From Nocardioides sp. Kera G14 (lineage in GTDB: Bacteria; Actinomycetota; Actinomycetes; Propionibacteriales; Nocardioidaceae), in NCBI RefSeq assembly GCF_020715565.1, contig NZ_CP085839.1:1426001-1490000 (forward strand): a stretch of DNA of 64,000 nt, written 5' to 3'. This document shows, piece by piece, positions 1 through 8,498 of the stretch. Below the pieces are notes generated by a model. It searched no databases, was not told where the DNA came from, and was given only the letters and a program-made list of their open reading frames with translations. Both the position numbers and the translations under genes were made by a program. Position 1 is the stretch's first letter. Each line of letters opens with the position of its first letter.

Positions 1-436
1 TGGCGGTCGGGCGGTCGGCGTACCCCCATGTCGGGATCGTGGCCGGGGGCTCGAAGCCCTCACCGGTGAGCAGGACCGTGTCGGAAAGGAAGGCGTGGAG
101 CTGGGTCAGGTTGGCGGGGCCGCCCTCGGCGAGGTAGCGATGCGCCTCGGCCGCCACGCCCATCGGCACGGTCGACAGCTCCATCAGCTCCGCGCTCGGC
201 TGCTGCTCGCCGCCGAGGATCACCAGTGGTGTCCCGTCCTCACGCACCGCTGAAAGACCGGACCAGAGGTCGTGCGGCGACCCGAGGAGACGTACGACGA
301 CCAGGTCGGCGTTCGCGGTGGCGGCGGCCAGGTCCGCGTCGCTGGCCCGGCTCGGGTTGGCCCAGACAAAGTCGGCCTCGCTCGCGCGTGCGGACAGCAG
401 GTCGGTGTCGGACGTGGACAACAGGGCGATGCGCAC
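1..436 (-). CDS. cobN: Cobaltochelatase subunit CobN, N-terminal part (cut by window edge)
   Basis: CobN is the large ATP-dependent subunit that inserts cobalt into hydrogenobyrinate a,c-diamide in aerobic cobalamin synthesis. Only about the first 145 of roughly 1200 residues lie here. The protein opens with IALLSTSDTDLLSARAS and continues through WANPSR, DLVVVRLLG, VILGGEQ, LSTVP, GGPANL and FLSDTVLLTGEGFEPP, all characteristic of actinobacterial CobN. The GTG start at 436 is preceded by GGAGGAG. A cobalamin riboswitch lies directly upstream on the same strand, which fits B12 feedback control. The nearby cobA gene points the other way. The identification is firm; the rest of the gene is outside the window. 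Confidence 0.9.
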   Translation of the reverse strand, partial: MRIALLSTSDTDLLSARASEADFVWANPSRASDADLAAATANADLVVVRLLGSPHDLWSGLSAVREDGTPLVILGGEQQPSAELMELSTVPMGVAAEAHRYLAEGGPANLTQLHAFLSDTVLLTGEGFEPPATIPTWGYADRPTA

Positions 437-469
437 GGCGCGCTCCTCCTCCGGGGTTCTCGCCCCGTC

Positions 470-585
470 GATCGGTCGGATAGACCCACGCGGAGTGTCT
501 GGCTTCGTCTCCCTCGGACTGAGGGGAGACATCACAGTGGCGGAACCGCCCCGGAGTCGAACCGGGTTCCTGCCTCGCGGGAATG
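470..585 (-). promoter_or_regulatory. Cobalamin (AdoCbl) riboswitch in the cobN leader
   Basis: Read on the minus strand, the cobN leader holds the conserved core of a cobalamin riboswitch: an AGGAACCCGGT element, then a GACTCCGG pairing segment, the CCGCCACTGTGA box, and further 3' an AGCCAGACACTCCGCG stretch matching the B12-box region. A candidate -10 (TACGCT, 591-596) sits just before it and the cobN Shine-Dalgarno just after. In this class ligand binding shuts off expression, so cobN should fall when cobalamin is plentiful. Boundaries are approximate. Confidence 0.82.
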
Positions 586-612
586 GGGCCAGCGTACGGG
601 AGAATGCGCGCC

Positions 613-1191
613 ATGACGCACCCGGTCTACCTCGTCCGCCACGGGCAGTCGGAGTGGAACGTCCTGCGCCTGACGCAGGGACAGACGCCCCACCCGAGGC
701 TCACCGAACTCGGCAGGGAGCAGGCCGAGTCGGCGGCCCGGCTGATCGCCGACGATCTTGTAGCCGAAGGCGGGTCGGTGAAGCTCATCGTGACTAGCGA
801 CCTGGTCCGTGCCGTGGAGACGGCCGAGATCGTCGCTGCACAGCTCGGAGGCGTTATCGCCCACGACGTACGCCTCCGCGAGCAGGGACTCGGCGATCTG
901 GAGGGACGCGGGTACGACGAGACCTGGTCTGCGGCCGAGGCGTTCGACTGGAGCGACCCGACGCTGCCGATCGCGGGCGGGGAATCGCTGATGGATGTCT
1001 ACGACCGGATGGCCGCTGCTCTCGCTGACCTCGGCTCCCACGGCGTCACGGTTGTGGTCTCGCATGGGGACGCGATCCGCGCTGCGATCGCTCACCTGAA
1101 CGGAGTCAAGCCACACGAGGCCGACTGGGTCGAGGTGCCCAACGGTGCGGTGGCCCGAATCGACGGAGGGGTCGCCTGGCTTGGACAATGA
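613..1191 (+). CDS. Histidine phosphatase family protein (phosphoglycerate mutase-like, possibly CobC-like)
   Basis: A 192-residue histidine phosphatase. LVRHGQSEWN near the N terminus carries the phosphorylated His of the RHG signature, and VVVSHGDAIRA near the C terminus carries the second active-site His; LREQGLGDLEGR holds the expected acidic patch. Such enzymes hydrolyse phosphomonoesters. Lying between cobN and cobA, it could be an alpha-ribazole-phosphate phosphatase for the nucleotide loop of B12, but the sequence alone does not separate this from a generic phosphatase. The ATG at 613 is preferred over 604 because GGGAGA lies 9 nt before it and the conserved sequence begins there. It ends 4 nt before cobA, so the two are probably co-transcribed. 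Confidence 0.85.
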   Translation: MTHPVYLVRHGQSEWNVLRLTQGQTPHPRLTELGREQAESAARLIADDLVAEGGSVKLIVTSDLVRAVETAEIVAAQLGGVIAHDVRLREQGLGDLEGRGYDETWSAAEAFDWSDPTLPIAGGESLMDVYDRMAAALADLGSHGVTVVVSHGDAIRAAIAHLNGVKPHEADWVEVPNGAVARIDGGVAWLGQ

Positions 1192-1195
1192 AGCC

Positions 1196-1954
1196 ATGCC
1201 CGGCGCCACCTTCACTCTCGAACCTGCCGACTTCGTCGGCGTGACGCTCGTCGGCGGCGGCCCCGGAGACGCCGACCTCATCACGGTTGCGGGTCTCAAA
1301 GCGCTCCTCGCCGCGGACGTCGTCATCACCGACCGGCTCGCGCCGCGAGAGCTGCTGGCGGACCTGCCGCCGACCGTCGAGCTGATCGACGTTGCGAAGG
1401 TGCCCCGTAGCCGGTTCACCGCCCAGGAGGACATCAACGGTCTCCTGATCGACCGTGCGCATCAGGGCAAACGTGTGGTGCGGCTCAAGGGCGGCGACAA
1501 CTACGTCTTCGGCCGCGGCTTCGAAGAAGTCCTCGCACTCCAGGAGGCCGGCGTTCCCGTCCGCGTGATCCCCGGCCTGTCCTCGTCGATCGCCGTGCCA
1601 GCGCTCGCCGGCATCCCCGTCACCCATCGTGGTGTCGTCCACGAGTTCACCGTCATCTCCGGCCACATCCCACCCGGCCATCCAGACAGCCTCGTCGACT
1701 GGTCCGCCGTCGCGCGGATGCGCGGCACCGTCGTCCTCCTGATGGCGGTGGAGAATGCCGTCGCGATCGCCGAGGCCCTCGTCGCCGGCGGCCGCTCGAC
1801 CGATCTGCCCGCCGCGGTCGTCGCGGACGGATCGCTTCCGACCGAGCGCGTCGTCCGCACAACCCTCGGTCACCTCGGCAAGGCGATCGAGGCGGAGGGG
1901 ATCCGCCCGCCGGCGATCATCGTGATCGGCGTGGTCGCCAGCCTCGGCCACTGA
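1196..1954 (+). CDS. cobA: Uroporphyrinogen-III C-methyltransferase
   Basis: Uses SAM to methylate uroporphyrinogen III at C2 and C7, giving precorrin-2, the branch point to siroheme and cobalamin. The 252-residue length fits a stand-alone SUMT without a CysG oxidase/chelatase part. Visible motifs are VGGGPGDADLITVAGLKAL (SAM-binding loop), VRLKGGDNYVFGRG, GLSSSIAVPALAGIPVTHRG and the C-terminal PPAIIVIGVVASL. The ATG at 1196 gives a normal N terminus. The product would feed CobN's pathway and, through the chelatase at 42143-42886, the siroheme of the sulfite reductase at 43626-45329. The downstream side of the gene is where the putative mobile element begins. Confidence 0.93.
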   Translation: MPGATFTLEPADFVGVTLVGGGPGDADLITVAGLKALLAADVVITDRLAPRELLADLPPTVELIDVAKVPRSRFTAQEDINGLLIDRAHQGKRVVRLKGGDNYVFGRGFEEVLALQEAGVPVRVIPGLSSSIAVPALAGIPVTHRGVVHEFTVISGHIPPGHPDSLVDWSAVARMRGTVVLLMAVENAVAIAEALVAGGRSTDLPAAVVADGSLPTERVVRTTLGHLGKAIEAEGIRPPAIIVIGVVASLGH

Positions 1955-2085
1955 CGACCCACCTCGACCGCCCGCTTCCCGACTGTTCAACGGCAACCAA
2001 CCACTGCCGTCGACATCCCTGTTTCCGCAGGTCAGACATCCTGCGACACGCAGCTCACACCCTTGTTCAGAGCTCGGCACGCATG

Positions 2086-2101
2086 CTACGAAGGTTCGTA
2101 G
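2086..2101. repeat. Perfect inverted repeat upstream of the relaxase gene (candidate operator)
   Basis: CTACGAA at 2086-2092 and TTCGTAG at 2095-2101 form a perfect 7-bp inverted repeat with a 2-bp centre, about 115 bp before the relaxase start. The geometry suits a dimeric repressor such as a TetR-like protein, or a relaxase/integrase accessory site. No regulator gene is adjacent, so the role is inference. The rest of 1955-2216 shows no convincing gene; the stretch around 2140-2165 is locally AT-rich and may hold the relaxase promoter. Confidence 0.4.
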
Positions 2102-2216
2102 ATGGGTCGCCCGACGGGGCGGCCCACGAGTCATTTTCGGGACAGTCGTTGATTGTTGTTGGCTCTCGTAGTCAGCTTCTGCGACGGCGCCAAGGGGACC
2201 GCTCGGGGTGGTCGGG

Positions 2217-5200
2217 ATGCATGGCGGGGTCAAGTTCTATCGGGGCTCAGCGAAGGCAGCGCGCGCCTACGTCGAGTCCGACCATTCCCGTGCTGATGAC
2301 TACTACCTGGCCGAGGGCAGCGGGCTGGCGATCCGCTACGTCGCCGAGCCCGGCTCAGCGCCCCGGAACGCCGGCGACCTCGACGCCGGTGGCTATGAGC
2401 GGTGGGTCGCCGGGATCGACGTCGAGTCCGGGCTGCCGAAGGGGCGGGTGCGGGAGGACGCGAACGCGTTGCGGTTCGTCGAGGTCACCGTCAACGGCCC
2501 GAAGACGTGGTCGCTGGCCGCGGCGTTGCATCCGGAGATCTCGGCGGCGCTGGATGCGGCGCAGGGCCGGGCGGCGGAGCAGATCATCGCGTGGACGGCC
2601 GAGCATGCGACGACCCGCGTTGGCCCCCGGGGCGGGCAGGTGCAGGTCCCGGTGACGCAGGTCGAGGCGGCGGTGATCCGGCACTACACCTCGCGTGCGG
2701 GTGATCCGCACCGGCACCTCCATCTTCAGATCAATGCGCGGGTGTTCGCCGAGGGGAAGTGGCGCGGCCTGCACTCGGTCGGGTTCCGCGACATGGTCGC
2801 GGCGATCAACGGCATCGGGCACGCCGCGGTCGCCACCGATCCCGAGTTCCGGGCCGCACTCGCGGCGCACGGCTTCACGATGGACTCGGCTGATGGCGAG
2901 TTGACCGAGTTGACGCCGTACGTTGGCAGATTCTCCGCGCGTGCGGCGCAGATCGGCCGCAACATCGCCCGCTACGAGGCCGAGTGGCGGGCCGCTCATC
3001 CGGGCGAGGAGCCCGGCCCGAGGCTGCGTCAGACCTGGGACCGTCACGCCTGGGCGGACGCCCGCCCCGACAAGCCACGGACCTCCGAACAGGACCTTCC
3101 GGTCGATGGTGCGGCCATGGTGTCGGCCTGGAACCACGTGCTCCACGACCTGGGATACCGCGACCCCGCTCAGATCGGTCTCCCGCTGGCACCCGCCGGT
3201 CCGTCGGTTGCGGCGCTGGACCGCGATGGTGCGGCGGAGCTGGTGATCTCCCGGCTCGGTGCGGCACGGTCGGCATGGAATCCGGCCGACATCCGCGGGG
3301 GTGTCGAGGAATGGATCGCCGCCACCGGGCTAGTCGTTGACGGGGCGGTGCGGATCGAGCTGGCTGAGGACGTCACCGCCCGCGCGGTCTCCTTGTGCGT
3401 CCCGCTGCTGAGGACGTCGGGTGTGCCCGAGCACATCCGGACACTCACCTCGCCGCACGTGCTGGCGGTCGAGGCCGAGATCGTGGCCGCATTGGTCGAC
3501 CGCGCCGCCGGCCCGTCGGAGCCGGCCCTGCTCACGACCTTGCGCGCGAGTCTGGACGAGACGCAGCGGGAGGCGGTCGCCATGCTCGCCGGCAACGCTC
3601 GGCTCGTCGTGATCGAAGGCGCCGCTGGTGCGGGCAAGACCACGGCACTCGCGGCAGTCGGTGGAGAGCTGGCACGGCAAGGACAGCGGATGGTGGTCGT
3701 GACGCCGACGTTGAAGGCGGCCCAGGTCGCCGAGCGCGAGACCGGCGCACGGGCGGGTTCGGCGGCGGCGTTCGTACGTGAACATGGCTGGACGTGGGAC
3801 GAGGACGGGCACTGGTCCCACGCTCCGGCGGCGCGGGCCACATCTGGACTGGGGCATGGGGATCTGTTGTTGGTCGACGAGGCCGGGATGCTCGACCAGG
3901 ACACAGCCCGCGCCCTCCTCGCCGTCGCAGACCAGGCCGGTGCACGTGTGGCTCTCATCGGGGACCGGCACCAGCTCCCCGCGGTCGGCCGCGGGGGTGT
4001 CCTCGATCTCGCTGCACGCTGGGCAGCACCGAAGGCCGTGGTCGATCTGGATGTGATCCACCGGTTCGCCGATCCGGAGTACGCCGCGATCTCGCTCGCG
4101 ATGCGCACCGGTGAGCGACTTGGTGAGCAGTCTGGTGAGGCCGGTGGTGAGGTATTCGACGCTTTGTGGCGGCGTGGGCAGATCCGGCTCCACGCCACCG
4201 AGGTCGAGCGCGTGCAGGCGATCGCGGCCGAGACAGCCGACCTGATCGCTGGCGGCAACGGGGCGTTGCGTGAGAGCGGGGTGGTGATGGCCGACAGCCT
4301 CGCCCAAGTCGCGGCCCTCAACGGCGCGATCCGCGACCGGCTCGTCGCGCTCGGACACATCGACAACAGCCGCACCGTCGTCACCGACAGCGGAGAGCGG
4401 ATCGGCGTCGGTGACCGGGTCGCGACCCGCCGCAACGACACCGACCTCGGTGTCGCTAACCGCGACACCTGGACCGTCACCGACATCGGCAAGGACGGCT
4501 CCCTGACCCTGGCTCCCGCCTCGGACCGCCGTGCCACCGGCAGGGGCTCGGGGCAGACGCGAGTAGTGCCGGGGGCCTATGTCCGCGCTCAGGTTGAGCT
4601 GGCCTACGCGACCACCGTCTATGGCGCGCAGGGAGAGACGACCAGCACGGGGCACATGCTCGTCGGCGACACCACCAGCGGGTCGGCGGCGTACGTCGGC
4701 ATGACCCGTGGACGCGACCAGAACATCGCGCACCTCGTGGCCGAGGACCTTGACGACGCACGGGCGATCTGGAACAGCGTGATGGATCGCGATCGTGCCG
4801 ACCTGGGACCCGCGCACGCCGCCCGGGCCGCGGCTGAGGAACTGGACCGTTACGCACCCCAACGGCCACTGCGGGTCATGCTCAACCGACTGTCGGCGGC
4901 GTGGACGAAGGAGGCCGACCTGACCGAGAAGCACGCTCGGCTCGACCGCATGCGGGAGCAGATCGAGGCCGTCACCGCGATCCACGACAGGTATCGGCCG
5001 CAACTCGACGAGTCCCGCCACGTCGAGCGCCGCGCCCACGAGCGATGGGAGGCCGCGCATATGCGTGCCCGCGACCTGGAGAGCACGATCGACGTCGAGC
5101 AGCGCGACGTCACCACCAGCCTTTCCCGAAGCTGGCGTAACGAACTTTCGGCGGCCTACCGTGCCGCGGCGGTCGTCAGCGAGGGCAGCGGTCCATGGGG

Positions 5201-5861
5201 GCCGCTGGGGAAGCGAAGCGGCCGAGTCCGTCAAGCACGCGACGAACTGGCGACATGGGCGAGCCGCTGGCAGCCACTCCTTCCCGACCTCGACCTACAT
5301 AGCCTCGACGCCGGCCAAGGCGCCCACGTCCTGCGTCATCTCGACGAGAGCCGCGTCCGCGATGCGATCATCAGGTACGCAGCCGATGCCGTCGCAGCCG
5401 CGCATCCTGAACATGACGCCGTGGCTCGCGAGGTCCACGAAGCAGAAGCGAGCATCAAGGCCGCCGAGCAGCATCGCGCAGATCTCGCGGGCCGCTATGC
5501 GGCCGCCCTCGAGCCCCACCGGCGCCTCGCGCACGTCCGCGATCCAGCCGGCCTGCTCGCGGAGACCCAGCGCGACCTCGACACCACCACCCGCCAACTC
5601 GGCGGGGCCACCGAGCAGGTCCAGCGACTCACCCGCGCCCCGGAGATCCGAAGCCTCCCGATCGGCCACCTCGATGCCGTACACGAGCAATGGCAGGCCG
5701 ACCGCACCACGGCCCAGCAGGAGCAGGCAGCAGAGGCCGCCGCACGGCGCCGGGCAGCTGCCCAGGCGCGCACGGTCGAGGAGGCGGCGCGGCGCCGACT
5801 CGTGGGCCCCGATCCCGCACGCGCGTCCGAGCGCAAGCCCGGCCCCGGTCTCGGGTTCTAA
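2217..5861 (+). CDS. MobF-family relaxase with C-terminal RecD-like helicase (TraA/TrwC type)
   Basis: A 1214-residue protein of the MobF class, which nicks one strand at oriT and unwinds it for conjugative transfer. The N terminus MHGGVKFYRGSA and the DDYYLAEG tyrosine pair fit the relaxase domain; HRHLHLQ (about residues 165-171) is the three-His metal site. The helicase part has Walker A GAAGAGKTT (about 468-476), Walker B LLLVDEAGML, GDRHQLPAVGRGG, and late motifs TTVYGAQGETT and YVGMTRGRDQN. The last 350 residues are Arg/Glu/Ala-rich and probably coiled-coil. The ATG at 2217 matches the usual family start; a GTG at 2208 behind AAGGGGA is the alternative. No coupling protein or secretion genes are nearby. 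Confidence 0.92.
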   Translation: MHGGVKFYRGSAKAARAYVESDHSRADDYYLAEGSGLAIRYVAEPGSAPRNAGDLDAGGYERWVAGIDVESGLPKGRVREDANALRFVEVTVNGPKTWSLAAALHPEISAALDAAQGRAAEQIIAWTAEHATTRVGPRGGQVQVPVTQVEAAVIRHYTSRAGDPHRHLHLQINARVFAEGKWRGLHSVGFRDMVAAINGIGHAAVATDPEFRAALAAHGFTMDSADGELTELTPYVGRFSARAAQIGRNIARYEAEWRAAHPGEEPGPRLRQTWDRHAWADARPDKPRTSEQDLPVDGAAMVSAWNHVLHDLGYRDPAQIGLPLAPAGPSVAALDRDGAAELVISRLGAARSAWNPADIRGGVEEWIAATGLVVDGAVRIELAEDVTARAVSLCVPLLRTSGVPEHIRTLTSPHVLAVEAEIVAALVDRAAGPSEPALLTTLRASLDETQREAVAMLAGNARLVVIEGAAGAGKTTALAAVGGELARQGQRMVVVTPTLKAAQVAERETGARAGSAAAFVREHGWTWDEDGHWSHAPAARATSGLGHGDLLLVDEAGMLDQDTARALLAVADQAGARVALIGDRHQLPAVGRGGVLDLAARWAAPKAVVDLDVIHRFADPEYAAISLAMRTGERLGEQSGEAGGEVFDALWRRGQIRLHATEVERVQAIAAETADLIAGGNGALRESGVVMADSLAQVAALNGAIRDRLVALGHIDNSRTVVTDSGERIGVGDRVATRRNDTDLGVANRDTWTVTDIGKDGSLTLAPASDRRATGRGSGQTRVVPGAYVRAQVELAYATTVYGAQGETTSTGHMLVGDTTSGSAAYVGMTRGRDQNIAHLVAEDLDDARAIWNSVMDRDRADLGPAHAARAAAEELDRYAPQRPLRVMLNRLSAAWTKEADLTEKHARLDRMREQIEAVTAIHDRYRPQLDESRHVERRAHERWEAAHMRARDLESTIDVEQRDVTTSLSRSWRNELSAAYRAAAVVSEGSGPWGPLGKRSGRVRQARDELATWASRWQPLLPDLDLHSLDAGQGAHVLRHLDESRVRDAIIRYAADAVAAAHPEHDAVAREVHEAEASIKAAEQHRADLAGRYAAALEPHRRLAHVRDPAGLLAETQRDLDTTTRQLGGATEQVQRLTRAPEIRSLPIGHLDAVHEQWQADRTTAQQEQAAEAAARRRAAAQARTVEEAARRRLVGPDPARASERKPGPGLGF

Positions 5862-6411
5862 GAACCTGACCGCATCGAGGTCCGATCCGCAGGCCGGCAC
5901 GTTGCAACTCCCAGCTTGAGCACCGACACGCCTCACAGACCTTACGGGGCGTTGGCAGGCGCGGTCTGCGGAGAAATCTTCGAACTTTCGGGGGAACGCC
6001 CGCTGACCTGCGCAAACATCCCGCCCGTCGCGGCGTACCCCCAACGTTCCCCCTGCCGTACGGGCGCTGGGGGTACGAATCCGGTAACGCTGCCGCCACA
6101 TGCTGGGATGCCCGGCGCACCTCGTTGGTGTCCGAGGGCCGCAGAGAGGGCGAATCCGATGTCGTCGACCATCAAATTCTTCACCTTGAGGACGGGCGGG
6201 GCCGTCACGCGGCTGACCTGCACTGACGCCTTGCACCTGTCCCAGAGCACATCGGGACGGGCGCAGGGCGGCGCGCCCGGGACGGGCAATTTTTGGTGCT
6301 CTCTCTGAGGACAGTGAGAAACCACCACGACCAGCAAGGTCCACTCGCCGCCGTCCAGGCGGTTGCAGGCAGAAGTAGCCACCCATCTCAACACACCACC
6401 AGGAGAACGCT
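5862..6411. other. 550-bp non-coding stretch inside the mobile element
   Basis: No convincing gene is seen between the relaxase stop and the Xis-like gene. An open frame at 5916-6308 (+) has no family resemblance, no ribosome-binding site and unremarkable composition, and was not called. The stretch holds a hairpin-forming repeat (6034-6077) and a short T-run (ATTTTT near 6290). An origin of transfer or element-borne regulatory sites could lie here, but no nic site was recognised. Confidence 0.5.
6034..6077. repeat. 10-bp perfect inverted repeat, possible oriT or structural element
   Basis: CGTACCCCCA (6034-6043) is matched exactly by TGGGGGTACG (6068-6077), with a 24-nt loop. It lies between the relaxase and excisionase genes, where an oriT-associated hairpin or integrase/excisionase arm sites could occur. 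It is not followed by a T-run, so it does not look like an intrinsic terminator. Confidence 0.4.
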
Positions 6412-6780
6412 ATGAGCAATCACGCCGACCAAGCCGACCGCGCCGACCGCAACGACCGCAACGACCGCGACACCGAAAGCCTCGACCCGGCGGAGTGCGT
6501 CCGCCGCCTCACAGTCGGGGACCAGATCCTCTACCTCGACGAAGCCGCTGCCTTCGTCCGCAAGCCCGAAGGCACCATGCGCTACTACCGCCACCTCGGG
6601 ATCGGTCCCCGCAGCTTCCGCCACGGCCGCCGTGTCGCGTACTGGAAGACCGACCTCATCCTCTGGCTCACCTCGGAGTCGACGAGTCCGCGGGGACGCG
6701 ACAACGGTGCCCACGCGCACGCCCGTCCACAGGCCGGCCGGTCGCAGGCCCAGAATCGTCGGACCCGCGAGGGAGGATGA
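6412..6780 (+). CDS. Small HTH (excisionase-like) DNA-binding protein of the mobile element
   Basis: A 122-residue protein. Residues about 40-85 (ILYLDEAAAFVRKPEGTMRY ... GPRSFRHGRRVAYWKTDLI) match the winged-helix fold of MerR/excisionase-like helix_turn_helix_17 proteins that serve as recombination directionality factors. The first 30 residues are highly charged with a short Asp-Arg-Asn repeat; the C terminus is basic and probably disordered. AGGAGA lies 6 nt before the ATG. It ends 4 nt before the integrase gene, the usual xis-int order, so it probably steers the integrase toward excision and may repress its own promoter. The DNA target is unknown. Confidence 0.8.
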   Translation: MSNHADQADRADRNDRNDRDTESLDPAECVRRLTVGDQILYLDEAAAFVRKPEGTMRYYRHLGIGPRSFRHGRRVAYWKTDLILWLTSESTSPRGRDNGAHAHARPQAGRSQAQNRRTREGG

Positions 6781-6784
6781 GGCT

Positions 6785-7873
6785 ATGGCCGGAAACATCG
6801 CGAAGCGACCGAATGGGAAGTGGCGGGCGCGCTACCGCGACGACGCGGGCAACGAGCATGCGCGCCACTTTGAGCGGAAGGTCGATGCCCAGCAGTGGAT
6901 CGACGAGCAGACCTCCCGGCTCCTCACGGGCACCCACGTCGCCCCTCGTCACGCGCGACTGACAGTGGGGGAGTGGTGCGACACGTGGCTGGAGGGCTAC
7001 CGCGGCAACCGTGACTCCACCGTCCGGCAGGCTGAGACACACATCAAGCGGATCAAGGACGGCTTCGGCGTGATGTTGCTCGGCTCGGTCCGACCGTCGC
7101 ATGTCCGGACCTGGTGTGCCCAGTTGGCGGCCGAGGGATTGGAGAGTTCCTACGTCTACGCCCTCCACTCGCGTCTCGCGCAGGTCTTCGCCGACGCCGT
7201 CCACGACGGCCTGGTGGCGAAGTCCCCGTGCTCGCGGCGTACGTCGCCTGCGGCGGGCAAGCAGCGACCCTACGTCTGCACCACCGAGCAGATGTGGGCG
7301 TTGCACGATGCGCTGCCGGAGCGGCTGCGGGCAGCGGTGCTCCTTGGCGCGTTCGCCGGCCTGCGTGACGCCGAGGTCTGCGGCCTGCGCGTCGACGACA
7401 TCGACTTCATGCGCGGGATCATCAACCCTGCCGTGCAACACCCGGCGGCGCCCTTGAAGACCGAGGCGGCGCGAACGGCGTTGCCGATCCCGCAGAGCCT
7501 CGCGCTCGCCCTTTCAGCACACGTCGCGGAGTGGTCTGCCGGAGGCTTCATCCTCGTGAACGAGTGGGGCGACCAACTTGCACCCTGGACCTTGCAGCGA
7601 GCCATGCGGACCGCCCGAGCCAAGGTGCCCGGGCTCCCGCCCGGGTTCCGCTTCCACGATCTCCGGCACTACCTCGCCAGCATGCTCATCGCCAGCGGCG
7701 CCGACGTGAAGGTCGTCCAAGCCCGCCTGCGGCACGCATCGGCGAAGACCACACTCGATACCTACGCCCACCTGTGGCCCGACTCCGACGAGTCGACCCG
7801 CACCGCCATCGCCGCAGTGATGCAGGCGCGCGCTCAGAGCCGCTCAGGGAACAACGAGAACGCCTCGACGTGA
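6785..7873 (+). CDS. int: Tyrosine recombinase / phage-type integrase
   Basis: A 362-residue site-specific recombinase. The N terminus (NIAKRPNGKWRARYRDDAGN) is the arm-binding AP2-like domain, followed by a core-binding domain starting near VGEWCDTWLEGY. Catalytic residues are visible: Arg194 (GLRDAEVCGL), His291-x-x-Arg294 in FHDLRHY, His317 in LRHASAKTTL and the nucleophile Tyr327 in DTYAHL, so the enzyme looks intact. The ATG at 6785 follows GAGGATGAGG and gives the standard start. It should integrate and excise the element together with the upstream Xis-like protein. Its last 40 bases overlap the 3' end of the opposing vapC-like gene. Confidence 0.93.
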   Translation: MAGNIAKRPNGKWRARYRDDAGNEHARHFERKVDAQQWIDEQTSRLLTGTHVAPRHARLTVGEWCDTWLEGYRGNRDSTVRQAETHIKRIKDGFGVMLLGSVRPSHVRTWCAQLAAEGLESSYVYALHSRLAQVFADAVHDGLVAKSPCSRRTSPAAGKQRPYVCTTEQMWALHDALPERLRAAVLLGAFAGLRDAEVCGLRVDDIDFMRGIINPAVQHPAAPLKTEAARTALPIPQSLALALSAHVAEWSAGGFILVNEWGDQLAPWTLQRAMRTARAKVPGLPPGFRFHDLRHYLASMLIASGADVKVVQARLRHASAKTTLDTYAHLWPDSDESTRTAIAAVMQARAQSRSGNNENAST

Positions 7874-8262
7874 CGAGGACGTACGGCCGTGAAGTGTCGT
7901 CGGTCGAGCGTGGCGATCTCGGTGATGCCGAGTCGCTCGGCGAGCGCGATCACGGAGGCGTCTGTGGTGCCGAGTGGGAGGTCGTCGTACTGCCCGACCA
8001 ACTCCGCCATTCGAGAGTAGTCGGTTGGCGTCAGGTCCACGGCCGTGAAGTCCCGCTGTCCAAGCGCGCGTAGGAATGCCGTCTCTGCTCGGGTGCCGCC
8101 GAGCTTCTCCAGCATGAAGCCGACTTCGGCGGCGACTGTTGCTGGCACGAGGAGCCTGCGGCGTGCGAGCCGGAGACCGGTGAACATCTCGACGCACGGA
8201 TGATTCGCTGGTTGCTTCCGGATGGCTGCAGCGATCAACGGTCCGCTGTCGACAAGGATCAC
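7834..8262 (-). CDS. vapC: PIN-domain ribonuclease toxin (VapC-like)
   Basis: A 142-residue PIN-domain protein. MILVDSGPLIAA carries the first acidic residue, VPATVAAEVGFML the second, TTDASVIALAERL the third, and TLDRRHF the fourth, giving the quartet that binds Mg/Mn in VapC RNases. Such toxins cleave tRNA or rRNA and stop growth when the antitoxin is lost. Its start overlaps the upstream antitoxin-like gene by 4 nt, the usual type II arrangement. It points at the integrase gene and shares 40 bp with its 3' end. A role in stabilising the element is inferred from position. Confidence 0.85.
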   Translation of the reverse strand: MILVDSGPLIAAAIRKQPANHPCVEMFTGLRLARRRLLVPATVAAEVGFMLEKLGGTRAETAFLRALGQRDFTAVDLTPTDYSRMAELVGQYDDLPLGTTDASVIALAERLGITEIATLDRRHFTAVRPRHVEAFSLFPERL

Positions 8263-8486
8263 AGGGAATCGCGGCCGAAGCCGTACGCCGCCAGGTAGAG
8301 GTCGACGTTTTGAGCGGCGTCAGTCGGCGTGTCGGAACCGTCGATGATGTTGAAGAACTCCGGCGGCCACTGGCTCGCCGGGTCGACAACCGCGAGCCGG
8401 CCGCGCAACTCAGCGACCACCTGCTCGACCTCGTCCTCGGGGAGGGAGTCGATCAGGTGGTGCAGCTCGTCGCGGCTCTCGGACAT
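8259..8486 (-). CDS. vapB: Small acidic protein, probable antitoxin of the VapC-like toxin
   Basis: A 75-residue acidic protein encoded just before and overlapping vapC by 4 nt. The N terminus (RDELHHLIDSLPEDEVEQVV) resembles the LHxLIDxLPE segments of small actinobacterial proteins paired with PIN toxins; the C terminus (LYLAAYGFGRDSL) could wrap the toxin. No clear AbrB, RHH or Phd DNA-binding fold is seen, so autoregulation is uncertain. TAGACT ends 6 nt before the ATG (8493-8498 on the minus strand), indicating a leaderless transcript. The antitoxin role is inferred from gene order. Confidence 0.68.
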   Translation of the reverse strand: MSESRDELHHLIDSLPEDEVEQVVAELRGRLAVVDPASQWPPEFFNIIDGSDTPTDAAQNVDLYLAAYGFGRDSL

Positions 8487-8492
8487 GGCGCC

Positions 8493-8498
8493 AGTCTA
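8493..8498 (-). promoter_or_regulatory. -10 element of the leaderless vapBC-like operon
   Basis: TAGACT on the minus strand, 6 nt before the antitoxin ATG. The spacing means transcription should begin at or next to the start codon. Confidence 0.55.

Noticed and set aside
540..570. T-loop-like GGTTCGACTCC suggesting a tRNA gene
   Set aside because: No acceptor stem, anticodon arm or D arm fits around it; the sequence is part of the cobalamin riboswitch on the minus strand.
5916..6308. 130-residue open frame in the mobile element gap
   Set aside because: No ribosome site, no family resemblance, Pro/Arg/Ser-rich as expected for a non-coding GC-rich frame.
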